A stretch of DNA of 64,000 nucleotides from UBA12018 sp051656605 (lineage in GTDB: Bacteria > Bacteroidota > Bacteroidia > Bacteroidales > CAMTPD01), in the NCBI GenBank assembly GCA_051656605.1, contig JBOGCF010000002.1:84976-148975 (forward strand), written 5' to 3'. Under the pieces are notes generated by a model that ran no database searches, was not told the DNA's origin, and was given only the letters and a program-made list of their open reading frames with translations. The position numbers and the translations under genes were made by a program. This document shows positions 26,039 through 33,802 of the stretch, piece by piece. Positions within the stretch are counted from its first letter, which is position 1. Each line of letters starts with the position of its first letter.

Positions 26039-26758
26039 TCAATCAACAGCCACATCTTCTATAATTACTTTATTTTCAATTCTTCTATAATTCCCTTCAG
26101 GTAAATATTTCATAAGTTCTTCGTTACACTTTTGTGCTACTCTATGATGCTTTATTTGTGTAGAATTCAATGAAGTTAGAGAGATTGAAACCAATGAGAG
26201 TATAGCTTCAGCCGCTAAAGTTGTTTGACTATTGTCACTAGAATTAGGATCTGTTGACAAGTCAATCGTTCCATCAGCTTCAGTTTCTATGATTCTTCGA
26301 AACAAAATCTTATCTGTCGAAGTATCCTTAAAGATATACTCGACCTGCACTGATACAGCTCCAACCATAGCCAACTTTTCCCATCGGTGTATGATCGTAA
26401 ATAATGCAACTTCAGCTCCTAAATACTTCTTAAACTTTGAAAGTCTACTTTTCAAAAAACGTTCCGAATCGTATCCACTTTCATGTCTTAAGAAATCTAG
26501 AGTAAGCAATGGTGGCATTACATAAAACCCTTTCTCCACAAGAGGCTTAGCTAATGTTGCATAAAAATACTCTTTTGCGCGCACGTGATGTGTTTTATTT
26601 ATAGGAGGCATAATAACTAAAATGTTCGGAATGCTATCTTCTTGCAGATATTGCTCTGGATCATTCGTTACAGCAACGACATTTACTTTACTCGTATAAC
26701 AAGAGGTAAAGCTCATAAAATAAAATAACACTAAAATGACTATATTAATTCGATTCAT
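26039..26758 (-). CDS. DUF799 (GNA1162-like) lipoprotein
   Basis: A 239-residue predicted lipoprotein. The signal peptide ends in the lipobox FTSC, with the modified Cys near residue 20. The mature part contains NILVIMPPINKTHHVRAKEY and KGFYVMPPLLTLDFLR, typical of the DUF799/GNA1162 family. These resemble the TolB-N/CsgG-type alpha-beta fold. Family members lie beside CsgG-like and DUF4810 genes in other Gram-negatives, as here. Its start overlaps the DUF4810 gene by 14 bases, so translation is coupled. The role is unknown; the context suggests a subunit of an outer-membrane lipoprotein complex built around the CsgG-like protein. Confidence 0.82.
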   Translation of the reverse strand: MNRINIVILVLFYFMSFTSCYTSKVNVVAVTNDPEQYLQEDSIPNILVIMPPINKTHHVRAKEYFYATLAKPLVEKGFYVMPPLLTLDFLRHESGYDSERFLKSRLSKFKKYLGAEVALFTIIHRWEKLAMVGAVSVQVEYIFKDTSTDKILFRRIIETEADGTIDLSTDPNSSDNSQTTLAAEAILSLVSISLTSLNSTQIKHHRVAQKCNEELMKYLPEGNYRRIENKVIIEDVAVD

Positions 26759-27092
26759 TAGTTCGCTTCAAAATTTGTTGAATAAAAACAGTTGATTCAG
26801 GATACAAAGCAACCTCCATTTCAAAATATTTTTGTGCAACATCTTGAAATCCATCTTTCAGTAATAAATATCCGTAGTCTGCACAAATACCAGGAGGAAT
26901 GGGTTTCTTTTTCTTTTTAGCCTTGCGCATCATTTCTATACAAGTCTGTTTCAACTCTAGAGTGCTTTTATCCCCTGGATCTGAGTAAAATTGATAAACA
27001 GTCTTGTCATACTTTCCCCAACTATACAACTCGTTAGATGATCCACATGACGTGAATATACAAAGTATGCTTAACAAATAAATGAGCTTCAT
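26745..27092 (-). CDS. DUF4810-type small lipoprotein
   Basis: A 115-residue predicted lipoprotein with lipobox FTSC at about residues 13-16. The mature part begins SSNELYSWGKYDKTVYQFY and has the central CADYGYLLLKDGFQDVAQKY and KYFEMEVALYPES segments, resembling a single TPR-like helical hairpin as in DUF4810. A run of basic residues (KAKKKKKPIPPG) lies in the middle. It overlaps both neighbours by a few bases (4 upstream, 14 downstream) and is the third gene of a four-gene operon with a CsgG-like protein and two other lipoproteins. Confidence 0.8.
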   Translation of the reverse strand: MKLIYLLSILCIFTSCGSSNELYSWGKYDKTVYQFYSDPGDKSTLELKQTCIEMMRKAKKKKKPIPPGICADYGYLLLKDGFQDVAQKYFEMEVALYPESTVFIQQILKRTNESN

Positions 27093-27421
27093 GGCAATAT
27101 AATTTGACGGGTCTCTTGCAAAGAAAGAAAGACCTCTGAATCATATAATAAATCAGATTTATCCATAATTTTAATTCTGTGTTTACCTTTAGAAACCATA
27201 TATACATCACCTTTGATTGTATGAGGTTTAACTCTGTTTACTTTTGCTTCGAATGGTTGATTGTCATCGATATATACCTTTACAGACTTCGGAGATTGTT
27301 TATCCATAGTTATAAACTGCAAATAAGAGACATTTTCCATAGGCGAAGTTTGTGAATACTGGCCCATTTTACACGCGGAAAGCAAAAACAGAGATAAACA
27401 AACAAGTAATAGTCGTTTCAT
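27089..27421 (-). CDS. Small lipoprotein of the CsgG-like operon, unknown family
   Basis: A 110-residue predicted lipoprotein with lipobox LLSAC and modified Cys near residue 17. The rest is predicted beta-rich: VKVYIDDNQPFEAKVNRVKP, then VYMVSKGKHRIKIMDKSDLL, a spacing that resembles PEGA-type surface beta domains (short strand, GKHRIKI). I do not recognise it with certainty. It overlaps the CsgG-like gene and the DUF4810 gene by four bases each, so all four genes are translated as a coupled set. Compared with the known CsgG/DUF4810/DUF799 trio it is the extra member. Confidence 0.72.
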   Translation of the reverse strand: MKRLLLVCLSLFLLSACKMGQYSQTSPMENVSYLQFITMDKQSPKSVKVYIDDNQPFEAKVNRVKPHTIKGDVYMVSKGKHRIKIMDKSDLLYDSEVFLSLQETRQIILP

Positions 27422-28356
27422 AATACTCTTTCTTTTACAACATAGTTGAACATTTCCCCATTTACAATAACGCCTTCAATCACTTTAACAACTGAAAACT
27501 CATTATTCGCCGTATCACCACCCAGCGATACAACCTCTATTTTTGCAGCACATTTTCCAGGTAATTGAAGCGTCATTCCATTTTGTGGGTTTATTACATT
27601 TTTTCCCTTCGTAAAAACTTCAAAAATATCTCCAACAGCTACTCCTTGTGAATTTCCACCAGACATGATGTATCCACCTTCAAACTCTTCAATCAAATAT
27701 GCCTTCCAAGGTCGATCCATACAATTAGTAATTACATTCTCAACTAATTTAGAGATCGCAACCTCTATTGCTTTATCATCTAATGTTGCATCATAGCCTG
27801 CCTCTCCTCCAAAACCTAGAACAGTTTTACTTTTGATCTCAGATTCTCCTTTAGCTTCTTCAGAATAAACAATCTCACCGGTAGCTACATCGATTAATCG
27901 AATCGAAACTCCTGCTTCAACTGTTTGCTTAACGCTTCTCGAGAATAATTTAGAATTACCTGTATTCTTCCGTCCATACTCGGTAATAGCTCCTACAATA
28001 ATATAATCTGCCCCAACTAATGATGTATCTAACTTATTTATTGCTTGCTCCGCTATTATCTGATCCAAGTCAGATCTTTCTAATAAAATAAATTTTTCTG
28101 ATGCTGCTAATTTTGAACTCAAGATATCCATTGCCTGCTTCTCCATAGGGTCGTTCTCTTTATCAAAAAATAACCCTTTAGCATACCGCGTCTCATTTGT
28201 AAATCGAGCTATAGCAACCTTTCGTTTCAGCATTTTTTGCGTGGATTTAGACCCTGAAAGATCTTGTCTTTCTAGTTCATTATGAATGATATTTTGAGCT
28301 TCTATTGATACAATAGACATCAACATCGTTAGGAATAATAAAGTCGTTCGTTTCAT
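27418..28356 (-). CDS. CsgG-family outer-membrane assembly protein
   Basis: A 312-residue exported protein of the CsgG/curli-transport family, first gene of a coupled four-gene operon. The signal peptide ends near SIEAQ at about residue 21. Unlike E. coli CsgG there is no lipobox Cys, so it is not an acylated pore by sequence. The CsgG core spans about 45-215: KRKVAIARFTNETRYAKGLF, LERSDLDQIIAEQ, GADYIIVGAITEYGR and SIRLIDVATGEIVYSEEAKG. A C-terminal region after 225 (GVAVGDIFEVFTKGK) may form a small beta domain. No curli subunit, CsgE or CsgF gene is nearby, so curli secretion is unlikely. Confidence 0.85.
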   Translation of the reverse strand: MKRTTLLFLTMLMSIVSIEAQNIIHNELERQDLSGSKSTQKMLKRKVAIARFTNETRYAKGLFFDKENDPMEKQAMDILSSKLAASEKFILLERSDLDQIIAEQAINKLDTSLVGADYIIVGAITEYGRKNTGNSKLFSRSVKQTVEAGVSIRLIDVATGEIVYSEEAKGESEIKSKTVLGFGGEAGYDATLDDKAIEVAISKLVENVITNCMDRPWKAYLIEEFEGGYIMSGGNSQGVAVGDIFEVFTKGKNVINPQNGMTLQLPGKCAAKIEVVSLGGDTANNEFSVVKVIEGVIVNGEMFNYVVKERVL

Positions 28357-28397
28357 ACTCTAAGAAGTTACATTTCAACAATCAAATACATTTATCG

Positions 28398-28405
28398 CAA
28401 ATATA
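28398..28405 (-). promoter_or_regulatory. Putative -7 promoter element for the CsgG-like operon
   Basis: On the minus strand it reads TATATTTG, matching TAnnTTTG, 41 bases before the start codon at 28356. No -33 element with good spacing was seen. Confidence 0.45.
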
Positions 28406-28502
28406 TCTGAAAATCCACAAGATCATTCAATTAAACAAACTTTAAGCAATAAAACAGAATAAACATCTTTCTTAGCTATAAATGTAAACTCAAAAAACAA
28501 AA

Positions 28503-28530
28503 AAGCAGTCAGATATACATCTAACTGCTT
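28503..28530 (-). terminator. Terminator of tRNA-Arg
   Basis: AAGCAGTCAGAT (28503-28514) pairs with ATCTAACTGCTT (28519-28530) with one wobble. A T-rich run follows on the minus strand. It begins six bases after the tRNA 3' end. Confidence 0.85.
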
Positions 28531-28536
28531 TCAAAG

Positions 28537-28609
28537 TGATCCCTACTGGACTCAAACCAGTGACCTTCAGAACCGGAATCTGACGTTCTATTCACTAAAC
28601 TAAGGGACC
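28537..28609 (-). tRNA. tRNA-Arg (anticodon CCG)
   Basis: A 73-nt cloverleaf without CCA. The anticodon arm is TCAGA-TTCCGGT-TCTGA with anticodon CCG, reading CGG. The acceptor GGTCCCT pairs with AGGGATC with one wobble, and the T arm is ACTGG-TTTGAGT-CCAGT. Confidence 0.94.
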
Positions 28610-28617
28610 TTTACATG

Positions 28618-28649
28618 CAAATATAAACATTTAATAATTTTCTTACAAA
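28618..28649 (-). promoter_or_regulatory. Promoter of tRNA-Arg
   Basis: On the minus strand TTTG (28646-28649) and TATATTTG (28618-28625) are separated by 20 bases, a good Bacteroidota -33/-7 pair. The tRNA starts eight bases downstream of the -7 box. Confidence 0.7.
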
Positions 28650-28768
28650 CTTTTCACCAACAACCACCATTAAATATCATAACGAAAGCAACAACCTGTT
28701 ATTAAAAGCATTTTGAAAGACAAAACAAAACCGAAATAAACTTTTGCAATTTTTATTTGCTATTTTAC

Positions 28769-28798
28769 TTGCACATTAATACAAAGAATATACCTTTG
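28769..28798 (+). promoter_or_regulatory. Promoter of asnA-ung
   Basis: TTG (28769-28771) and TACCTTTG (28791-28798) are exactly 19 bases apart, the expected -33/-7 arrangement. The asnA ATG follows 28 bases after. Confidence 0.7.
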
Positions 28799-28826
28799 CC
28801 ATATACAAACTAAAAACTAACAATCT

Positions 28827-29864
28827 ATGAGTTATTTAATAAAGCCACAAGGCTATCAAGCAGTCCTTGATTTAGGACAAACAGAAATTGGAATTAAAAA
28901 GATAAAAGAGTTCTTTCAAACAAACTTATCATGTGAACTAAGACTTCGTCGAGTAACTGCACCTCTTTTCGTTCTAAAAGGTATGGGGATCAATGACGAT
29001 CTCAATGGAGTAGAGCGCCCCGTAAGTTTTCCTATCAAAGACCTCAATGATACAAAAGCTGAAATTGTACATTCTTTAGCGAAATGGAAAAGATTGACTT
29101 TAGCAGATTATGAAATAGAGGAAGGGTATGGGATCTATACAGATATGAATGCAATTCGATCTGATGAGGAACTGGGCAACTTACACTCTTTGTATGTGGA
29201 CCAATGGGACTGGGAACTCGTAATTAGCAATGCCGATCGAAATATTGATTTCTTGAAAGAAATTGTCAGAAGAATATACGGAGCAATTGTCAGAACTGAA
29301 TATTTAGTTTATGAAATGTTCCCTTTAATTAAACCAATTCTACCAAAAGAGATATTCTTTATTCATGCAGAGGATCTCCTTGAGATGTATCCAGATCTTT
29401 CTCCGAAAGAACGAGAAGACGAAATATCAAAAAAATATGGTGCTGTATTTATTATTGGTATTGGTGCCAAGTTAGGTGATGGGGAAAAGCATGACGGACG
29501 TGCCCCTGACTATGATGATTGGAGTACAGAGACAGGTAATGGACACCATGGCTTAAATGGCGACTTACTAGTATGGAATGATATACTTGGTCGTGCTTTT
29601 GAGATTTCATCGATGGGTATTCGCGTTAATAAAGAAGCTCTAGAAAGACAATTAAAAGAAACTGGTGAAGAATCCAGAGCAAATTTGTATTTTCACAAGC
29701 GCTTATTGGATGGTGATCTTCCTCAAAGTATCGGTGGCGGTATCGGACAATCGAGACTATGTATGTTCTATCTTCGCAAGGCCCATATTGGAGAAATTCA
29801 AGCAAGCATTTGGCCTGAAGATATGCGCGAGGAGGCTCTTGCCAATGGCATGAACCTGATTTAA
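28827..29864 (+). CDS. asnA: Aspartate--ammonia ligase (asparagine synthetase A)
   Basis: Makes asparagine from aspartate, ammonia and ATP (AMP-forming). The 345-residue protein is related to class II aminoacyl-tRNA synthetase catalytic domains. Recognisable segments are SLAKWKRLTLADYEIEEGYG, the SLYVDQWDWELVI stretch, RAPDYDDWSTETGNGHHGLN with the Asp-rich active-site loop, and the C-terminal GGIGQSRLCMFYLRKAHIGE with the motif 3 Arg. The length is close to E. coli AsnA (330). ung starts 11 bases downstream, suggesting co-transcription without an obvious metabolic link. Together with asnS at 20.9 kb the cell can both make asparagine and charge it directly. Confidence 0.95.
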   Translation: MSYLIKPQGYQAVLDLGQTEIGIKKIKEFFQTNLSCELRLRRVTAPLFVLKGMGINDDLNGVERPVSFPIKDLNDTKAEIVHSLAKWKRLTLADYEIEEGYGIYTDMNAIRSDEELGNLHSLYVDQWDWELVISNADRNIDFLKEIVRRIYGAIVRTEYLVYEMFPLIKPILPKEIFFIHAEDLLEMYPDLSPKEREDEISKKYGAVFIIGIGAKLGDGEKHDGRAPDYDDWSTETGNGHHGLNGDLLVWNDILGRAFEISSMGIRVNKEALERQLKETGEESRANLYFHKRLLDGDLPQSIGGGIGQSRLCMFYLRKAHIGEIQASIWPEDMREEALANGMNLI

Positions 29865-29875
29865 ATAAAATTCAA

Positions 29876-30538
29876 ATGAACGTATCTATAGAAAAAAGCT
29901 GGAAGGATAAATTATCGGCAGAATTCAACAAAGAGTATTTTTATAATCTAACAGAGTTTGTTCGTAACGAATATAAAACAACGACAGTTTACCCTCCGGC
30001 TAAATTAATTTTTAATGCATTCGATCTTTGTCCTTTCGACAACGTCAAAGTTGTGATTATCGGTCAAGACCCATATCATGAACCAGGGCAAGCGCATGGA
30101 CTTTGTTTTTCTGTGATGGAAGGAACCAAATTTCCGCCTTCGCTCGTTAATATATTCAAGGAGATTCAAAATGATTTTGCAAGCGAAATCCCTAAAGATG
30201 GAAATCTAACGAGATGGGCTGAACAAGGTGTTTTGCTTCTCAATGCAACTCTTACAGTCAGAGCACATCAAGCAGGCTCACATCAACGTAAAGGTTGGGA
30301 AGAGTTCACAGATGCAGTAATCCATAAGATTGCAGAAGAAAAGGAAAACATCGTATTTATACTTTGGGGAGCATATGCTCAAAAGAAAGGTGCTTTTATA
30401 GATACAAATAAACATTTGGTTTTAACATCACCTCACCCATCGCCTCTTTCTGCTCACCGAGGCTTCTTTGGGAATAAGCATTTTAGTAAAACCAACGAAT
30501 ATCTGGCATCAAAAGGAGAAGCTCCTATTCAATGGTAA
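29876..30538 (+). CDS. ung: Uracil-DNA glycosylase
   Basis: Removes uracil from DNA as the first step of base-excision repair. The 220-residue family 1 enzyme has the water-activating motif GQDPYHEPGQAHGLCFSV at about residues 63-80. The NLTRWAEQGVLLLNATLTVR segment lies at about 103-122. The Leu-intercalation loop HPSPLSAHRGFFG at about 186-198 carries the catalytic His. Length and order match E. coli Ung. It is the second gene after asnA. A very long inverted repeat starts five bases after the stop codon. Confidence 0.96.
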   Translation: MNVSIEKSWKDKLSAEFNKEYFYNLTEFVRNEYKTTTVYPPAKLIFNAFDLCPFDNVKVVIIGQDPYHEPGQAHGLCFSVMEGTKFPPSLVNIFKEIQNDFASEIPKDGNLTRWAEQGVLLLNATLTVRAHQAGSHQRKGWEEFTDAVIHKIAEEKENIVFILWGAYAQKKGAFIDTNKHLVLTSPHPSPLSAHRGFFGNKHFSKTNEYLASKGEAPIQW

Positions 30539-30543
30539 TAATA

Positions 30544-30609
30544 AATACACACTACAAATAAAGCGGATAGTCTAATCGAAGACTATCCGCTTTATTTGTA
30601 GTGTGTATT
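30544..30609. terminator. Perfect 30-bp inverted repeat between ung and secDF
   Basis: Arms 30544-30573 and 30580-30609 are perfect complements over 30 bases with a six-base loop AATCGA. The arm starts AATACACACTACAAATAAAG and ends GCGGATAGTCT. It lies between convergent genes and probably terminates ung, but it is about twice the usual length and has no strong T-run. A second, ordinary terminator follows five bases later. Confidence 0.7.
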
Positions 30610-30613
30610 AAAT

Positions 30614-30645
30614 GGAAAAGGCTCAGAAAAATCTGAGCCTTTTCC
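30614..30645. terminator. Bidirectional terminator for secDF/ung
   Basis: GGAAAAGGCTCAGA pairs perfectly with its complement across an AAAA loop (14 bp). It lies 15 bases after the secDF stop on the minus strand. Confidence 0.8.
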
Positions 30646-30660
30646 TATCTAGCATGAAGT

Positions 30661-33630
30661 TTATTTCTTCTCTTCGTTCTTTTTCTCTTTACGACGCATC
30701 AATTCGTAAGCTACAGGAGTAGCAACAAACAATGTTGAGTACGTACAAGAAACAATACCGATTAAGATTGCGAAAGTAAAGCTTCGAATTGTACTACCTC
30801 CTAAAAGGAAAATACAAAGCACAACAACCAATGTACTGAAAGAAGTACTGAATGTACGTGCCAATGTTGAGTTCAAAGCATCATTGATAACTTGGAATCT
30901 GCTTCTCTTTGGATAAAGCGCCAAGGTTTCACGGATTCTATCAAATACTACTACTGTATCATTCAACGAATAACCAATAATAGTAAGAATAGCCGCAATA
31001 AAGGTTTGGTCAATCTCCATAGAGAAAGGCATAACTTTCCACAACAACGAATAAAAGCTAAAGATTACACCTACATTCACAATAACCGATGCAACTGTAC
31101 CTACAGAGAATGCAATATCTCGGAAACGGAATAAGATATAAACACCCATTAACAACATCGATAATACGATTGCCCAGAAAGCTCCGACTTTAATATCGTC
31201 AGCCATACTTGGCCCTACTTTCTGTGAACTTTGAATATTTACCGAGCTAAATTGTTCTTGAGTTGTACCTTGCTTCAATAAAGGCTTCAAACCTTCATAA
31301 AGTTTAGCTTCAATATTTTGATCTACTTCTGGATCTGTATCTGCAATCTTATAGTTTGTAGAAATACGAACTTGATCACTTGTACCAATTTGAATAACAC
31401 TTACAGAACCGTCAAAACTTGCTGAAAGCATTTCACGAACATCTTCTGTATTCACTGCATTATCAAACTTCACAATATAATTACGACCACCTGTAAAGTC
31501 AATACCTTTATTTAAGCCTAGTGTAAACATGGATATGATTCCAATCACAATTACACCAACAGGAATCAAATAACCAACCTTACGTTTACCCAAGAAGTTT
31601 ATAGTTGGATTCACTAACAAATTCTTAGTCAAAGAAGTTGTTAAAGTCATATTTTGAAGTTTGCCTTTAGCAAACAAACCTTCGTATACAAGACGTGTTA
31701 AGAATACCGCTGTAATGAAAGATGAAATAAGACCGATAATCAAAGTTGTTGCAAAACCTCTGATTGGGCCAGTTCCGAAGTAAAACAATACAACACCAGT
31801 AATGATTGTAGTCAAGTTCGAGTCAAAGATCGCTGAAAAAGCATTCTTATAACCATCAGACATCGCTTGAGCTGCATTCTTTCCTGCACGAAGCTCTTCT
31901 TTTGCGCGCTCATAGATAAGCACATTCGCATCAACAGCCATACCTAAAGTCAATACCATACCAGCAATACCTGAAAGGGTTAGAACAGCATGGAACGACG
32001 CTAGAATACCCAACGTAAAGAATACATTTACGATCATTGCTGCATTTGCGATCATACCTGGAACAAGTCCGTAAGCAGAACACATATAAAGCATCAAACA
32101 GATCAAAGCAAGAGCAAAAGAAATCACACCATCTTCAATAGCAGCTTGACCCAAAGAAGGACCTACTACATCTTCTTGAACGATGCGAACAGAAGCAGCC
32201 ATTTTACCAGACTTAAGCACGTTTGCTAAGTCTTTCGCCTCTTCCGGAGTAAAATTACCTGTAATTTGAGAACGTCCACCCGTAATTTCGTCATTTACGT
32301 TTGGATAAGAATATACAAGACCATCCAATACAATTGCAACGGATTTACCAATATTATCTTTCGTTACACGAGCCCAAGCTTTAGCACCTTCAGCATTCAT
32401 AGCCATACTTACTTCTTGGCCACGACCGTTTTGTGCGAAGTCTGCACGAGCATCAGTCACAACATCCCCTTGAAGAGCAGGACTACCATCGCGGTTAGAT
32501 GCTTTTACTGCAACTAACTGATAATATTGTTCTTTATCATCAACAGCTTTAACTGTCCAGAAAAATCTAAGATTGCGAGGAAAAAGATCTTTCACTTGCT
32601 TCATTTGAAGATAGTTATTGATCGTTTCCATATCTTTTTTATGTGCAATACCAACCGCAGGACCTGCACCGATTTGTCCGTTATATTGATTAATATTCAA
32701 TATTGAGAACAATGGGTATTGTTTTGCAAACTCAGCCTCTGATTGTGAAACCTGAGCATCTCCTTGAGAAATAGCATCTAAAACTTTCAAGCCTGTAGAA
32801 TCTTTTCCAGCTTCCATCGCTTGTGCTACGGTTGAATCCCCTTCTGCTTGTGCAGATTCAAGAGATGTATTGTAGTCACGGATGATATTATTAGCTGCTA
32901 CAAGCTGCTGGTATACTTCACCAAGCTCATATGTTTCCCAAAACTCAAGATTTGCACTACCTTGAAGAAGCTTTCTTACACGCTCCGGTTCTTTAATACC
33001 AGGAAGTTCTACAAGGATACGACCATCAGTCTCAAGGCGTTGAATATTTGGTGCAACTACACCAAAACGGTCAATACGAGTTCTTAACACGTTGAATGAG
33101 TTATCGATTGCACTTTTCATTTCTTCGCGCAAGATAGACTCAACCTCTGTATTTGTAGATTGTGGTGTGATTTTATCCTTTAGCTCGAAAGTGCTAAATA
33201 AAACTGATAATTTCCCATTAGGAACCAGCTTCAAATACTCTTCTGAGAATAAAGAAATAAAATCCTTTGAACTAGTAGCTTGACGAGCTTGAGCAAGCTC
33301 TAAGGCTTTAATAAAGTTAGGGTCTTGATTGTTGTTTGACAAAGACTTAAGTACGTCTGCAACATTCAATTCCAATATCACATTCATACCACCTTTAAGG
33401 TCTAGCCCAAGGTTAATCTCCATCTCACGGCACTGCTTCAGAGTATACCCCAACCATACCTTTTGAGTAGATAAAGAGTCAAGAAAATAACTTTGTTTTG
33501 CCAAGTCATTTCCGGCGTACTCTGCCGCCTTGTCATTGTAGTATCTCGTTACAAAAGAGAACGATAGATAAAACGCACACACAAGCGTAAGCAGAACAGC
33601 AAAGACTCTCACAAATCCTTTGTTTTGCAT
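30661..33630 (-). CDS. secDF: Fused SecD-SecF protein translocase subunit
   Basis: An RND-type membrane protein that uses proton motive force to complete Sec-dependent export on the periplasmic side. The 989 residues join SecD and SecF, which are separate in E. coli; the fusion is normal in Bacteroidota. The N-terminal helix spans about 8-28, and the SecD start motif is GLDLKGGMNVILE at about 75-87. The large periplasmic domain runs to about 500, followed by five clustered helices with GMVLTLGMAVDANVLIYERA. The SecF half begins near 690 and has GIDFTGGRNYIVKF. Its last helices include GYSLNDTVVVFDRIRE, which holds a conserved Asp. The tail is lysine/glutamate rich. Confidence 0.95.
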   Translation of the reverse strand: MQNKGFVRVFAVLLTLVCAFYLSFSFVTRYYNDKAAEYAGNDLAKQSYFLDSLSTQKVWLGYTLKQCREMEINLGLDLKGGMNVILELNVADVLKSLSNNNQDPNFIKALELAQARQATSSKDFISLFSEEYLKLVPNGKLSVLFSTFELKDKITPQSTNTEVESILREEMKSAIDNSFNVLRTRIDRFGVVAPNIQRLETDGRILVELPGIKEPERVRKLLQGSANLEFWETYELGEVYQQLVAANNIIRDYNTSLESAQAEGDSTVAQAMEAGKDSTGLKVLDAISQGDAQVSQSEAEFAKQYPLFSILNINQYNGQIGAGPAVGIAHKKDMETINNYLQMKQVKDLFPRNLRFFWTVKAVDDKEQYYQLVAVKASNRDGSPALQGDVVTDARADFAQNGRGQEVSMAMNAEGAKAWARVTKDNIGKSVAIVLDGLVYSYPNVNDEITGGRSQITGNFTPEEAKDLANVLKSGKMAASVRIVQEDVVGPSLGQAAIEDGVISFALALICLMLYMCSAYGLVPGMIANAAMIVNVFFTLGILASFHAVLTLSGIAGMVLTLGMAVDANVLIYERAKEELRAGKNAAQAMSDGYKNAFSAIFDSNLTTIITGVVLFYFGTGPIRGFATTLIIGLISSFITAVFLTRLVYEGLFAKGKLQNMTLTTSLTKNLLVNPTINFLGKRKVGYLIPVGVIVIGIISMFTLGLNKGIDFTGGRNYIVKFDNAVNTEDVREMLSASFDGSVSVIQIGTSDQVRISTNYKIADTDPEVDQNIEAKLYEGLKPLLKQGTTQEQFSSVNIQSSQKVGPSMADDIKVGAFWAIVLSMLLMGVYILFRFRDIAFSVGTVASVIVNVGVIFSFYSLLWKVMPFSMEIDQTFIAAILTIIGYSLNDTVVVFDRIRETLALYPKRSRFQVINDALNSTLARTFSTSFSTLVVVLCIFLLGGSTIRSFTFAILIGIVSCTYSTLFVATPVAYELMRRKEKKNEEKK

Positions 33631-33683
33631 TTTGATCTTACTTTTATGTTATTACTTTAATCATTTTTATTTTTCACAGGATG

Positions 33684-33691
33684 CAAATATA
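33684..33691 (-). promoter_or_regulatory. Putative -7 promoter element for secDF
   Basis: On the minus strand it reads TATATTTG, matching the -7 consensus, 53 bases before the secDF start codon. Confidence 0.5.
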
Positions 33692-33767
33692 TACTTTTTT
33701 TCAGTTCTCTGGATATAAACAAGCCAAATATTTGTAGGTCATATAGCTAGATTTGCTCATCAAATAA

Positions 33768-33775
33768 TATATTTG
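33768..33775 (+). promoter_or_regulatory. Putative -7 promoter element for the DUF4468 pair
   Basis: TATATTTG matches TAnnTTTG and lies 27 bases before the ATG at 33803. The upstream in-frame start at 33773 would fall inside this element. Confidence 0.5.
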
Positions 33776-33802
33776 CAACATCAATCTTTAAATCAAAGAA
33801 AC

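Noticed and set aside
26039..28356. Curli secretion locus
   Set aside because: A CsgG-family protein is present but there is no curli subunit, CsgE or CsgF gene, and the CsgG-like protein lacks the lipid anchor of the curli pore.
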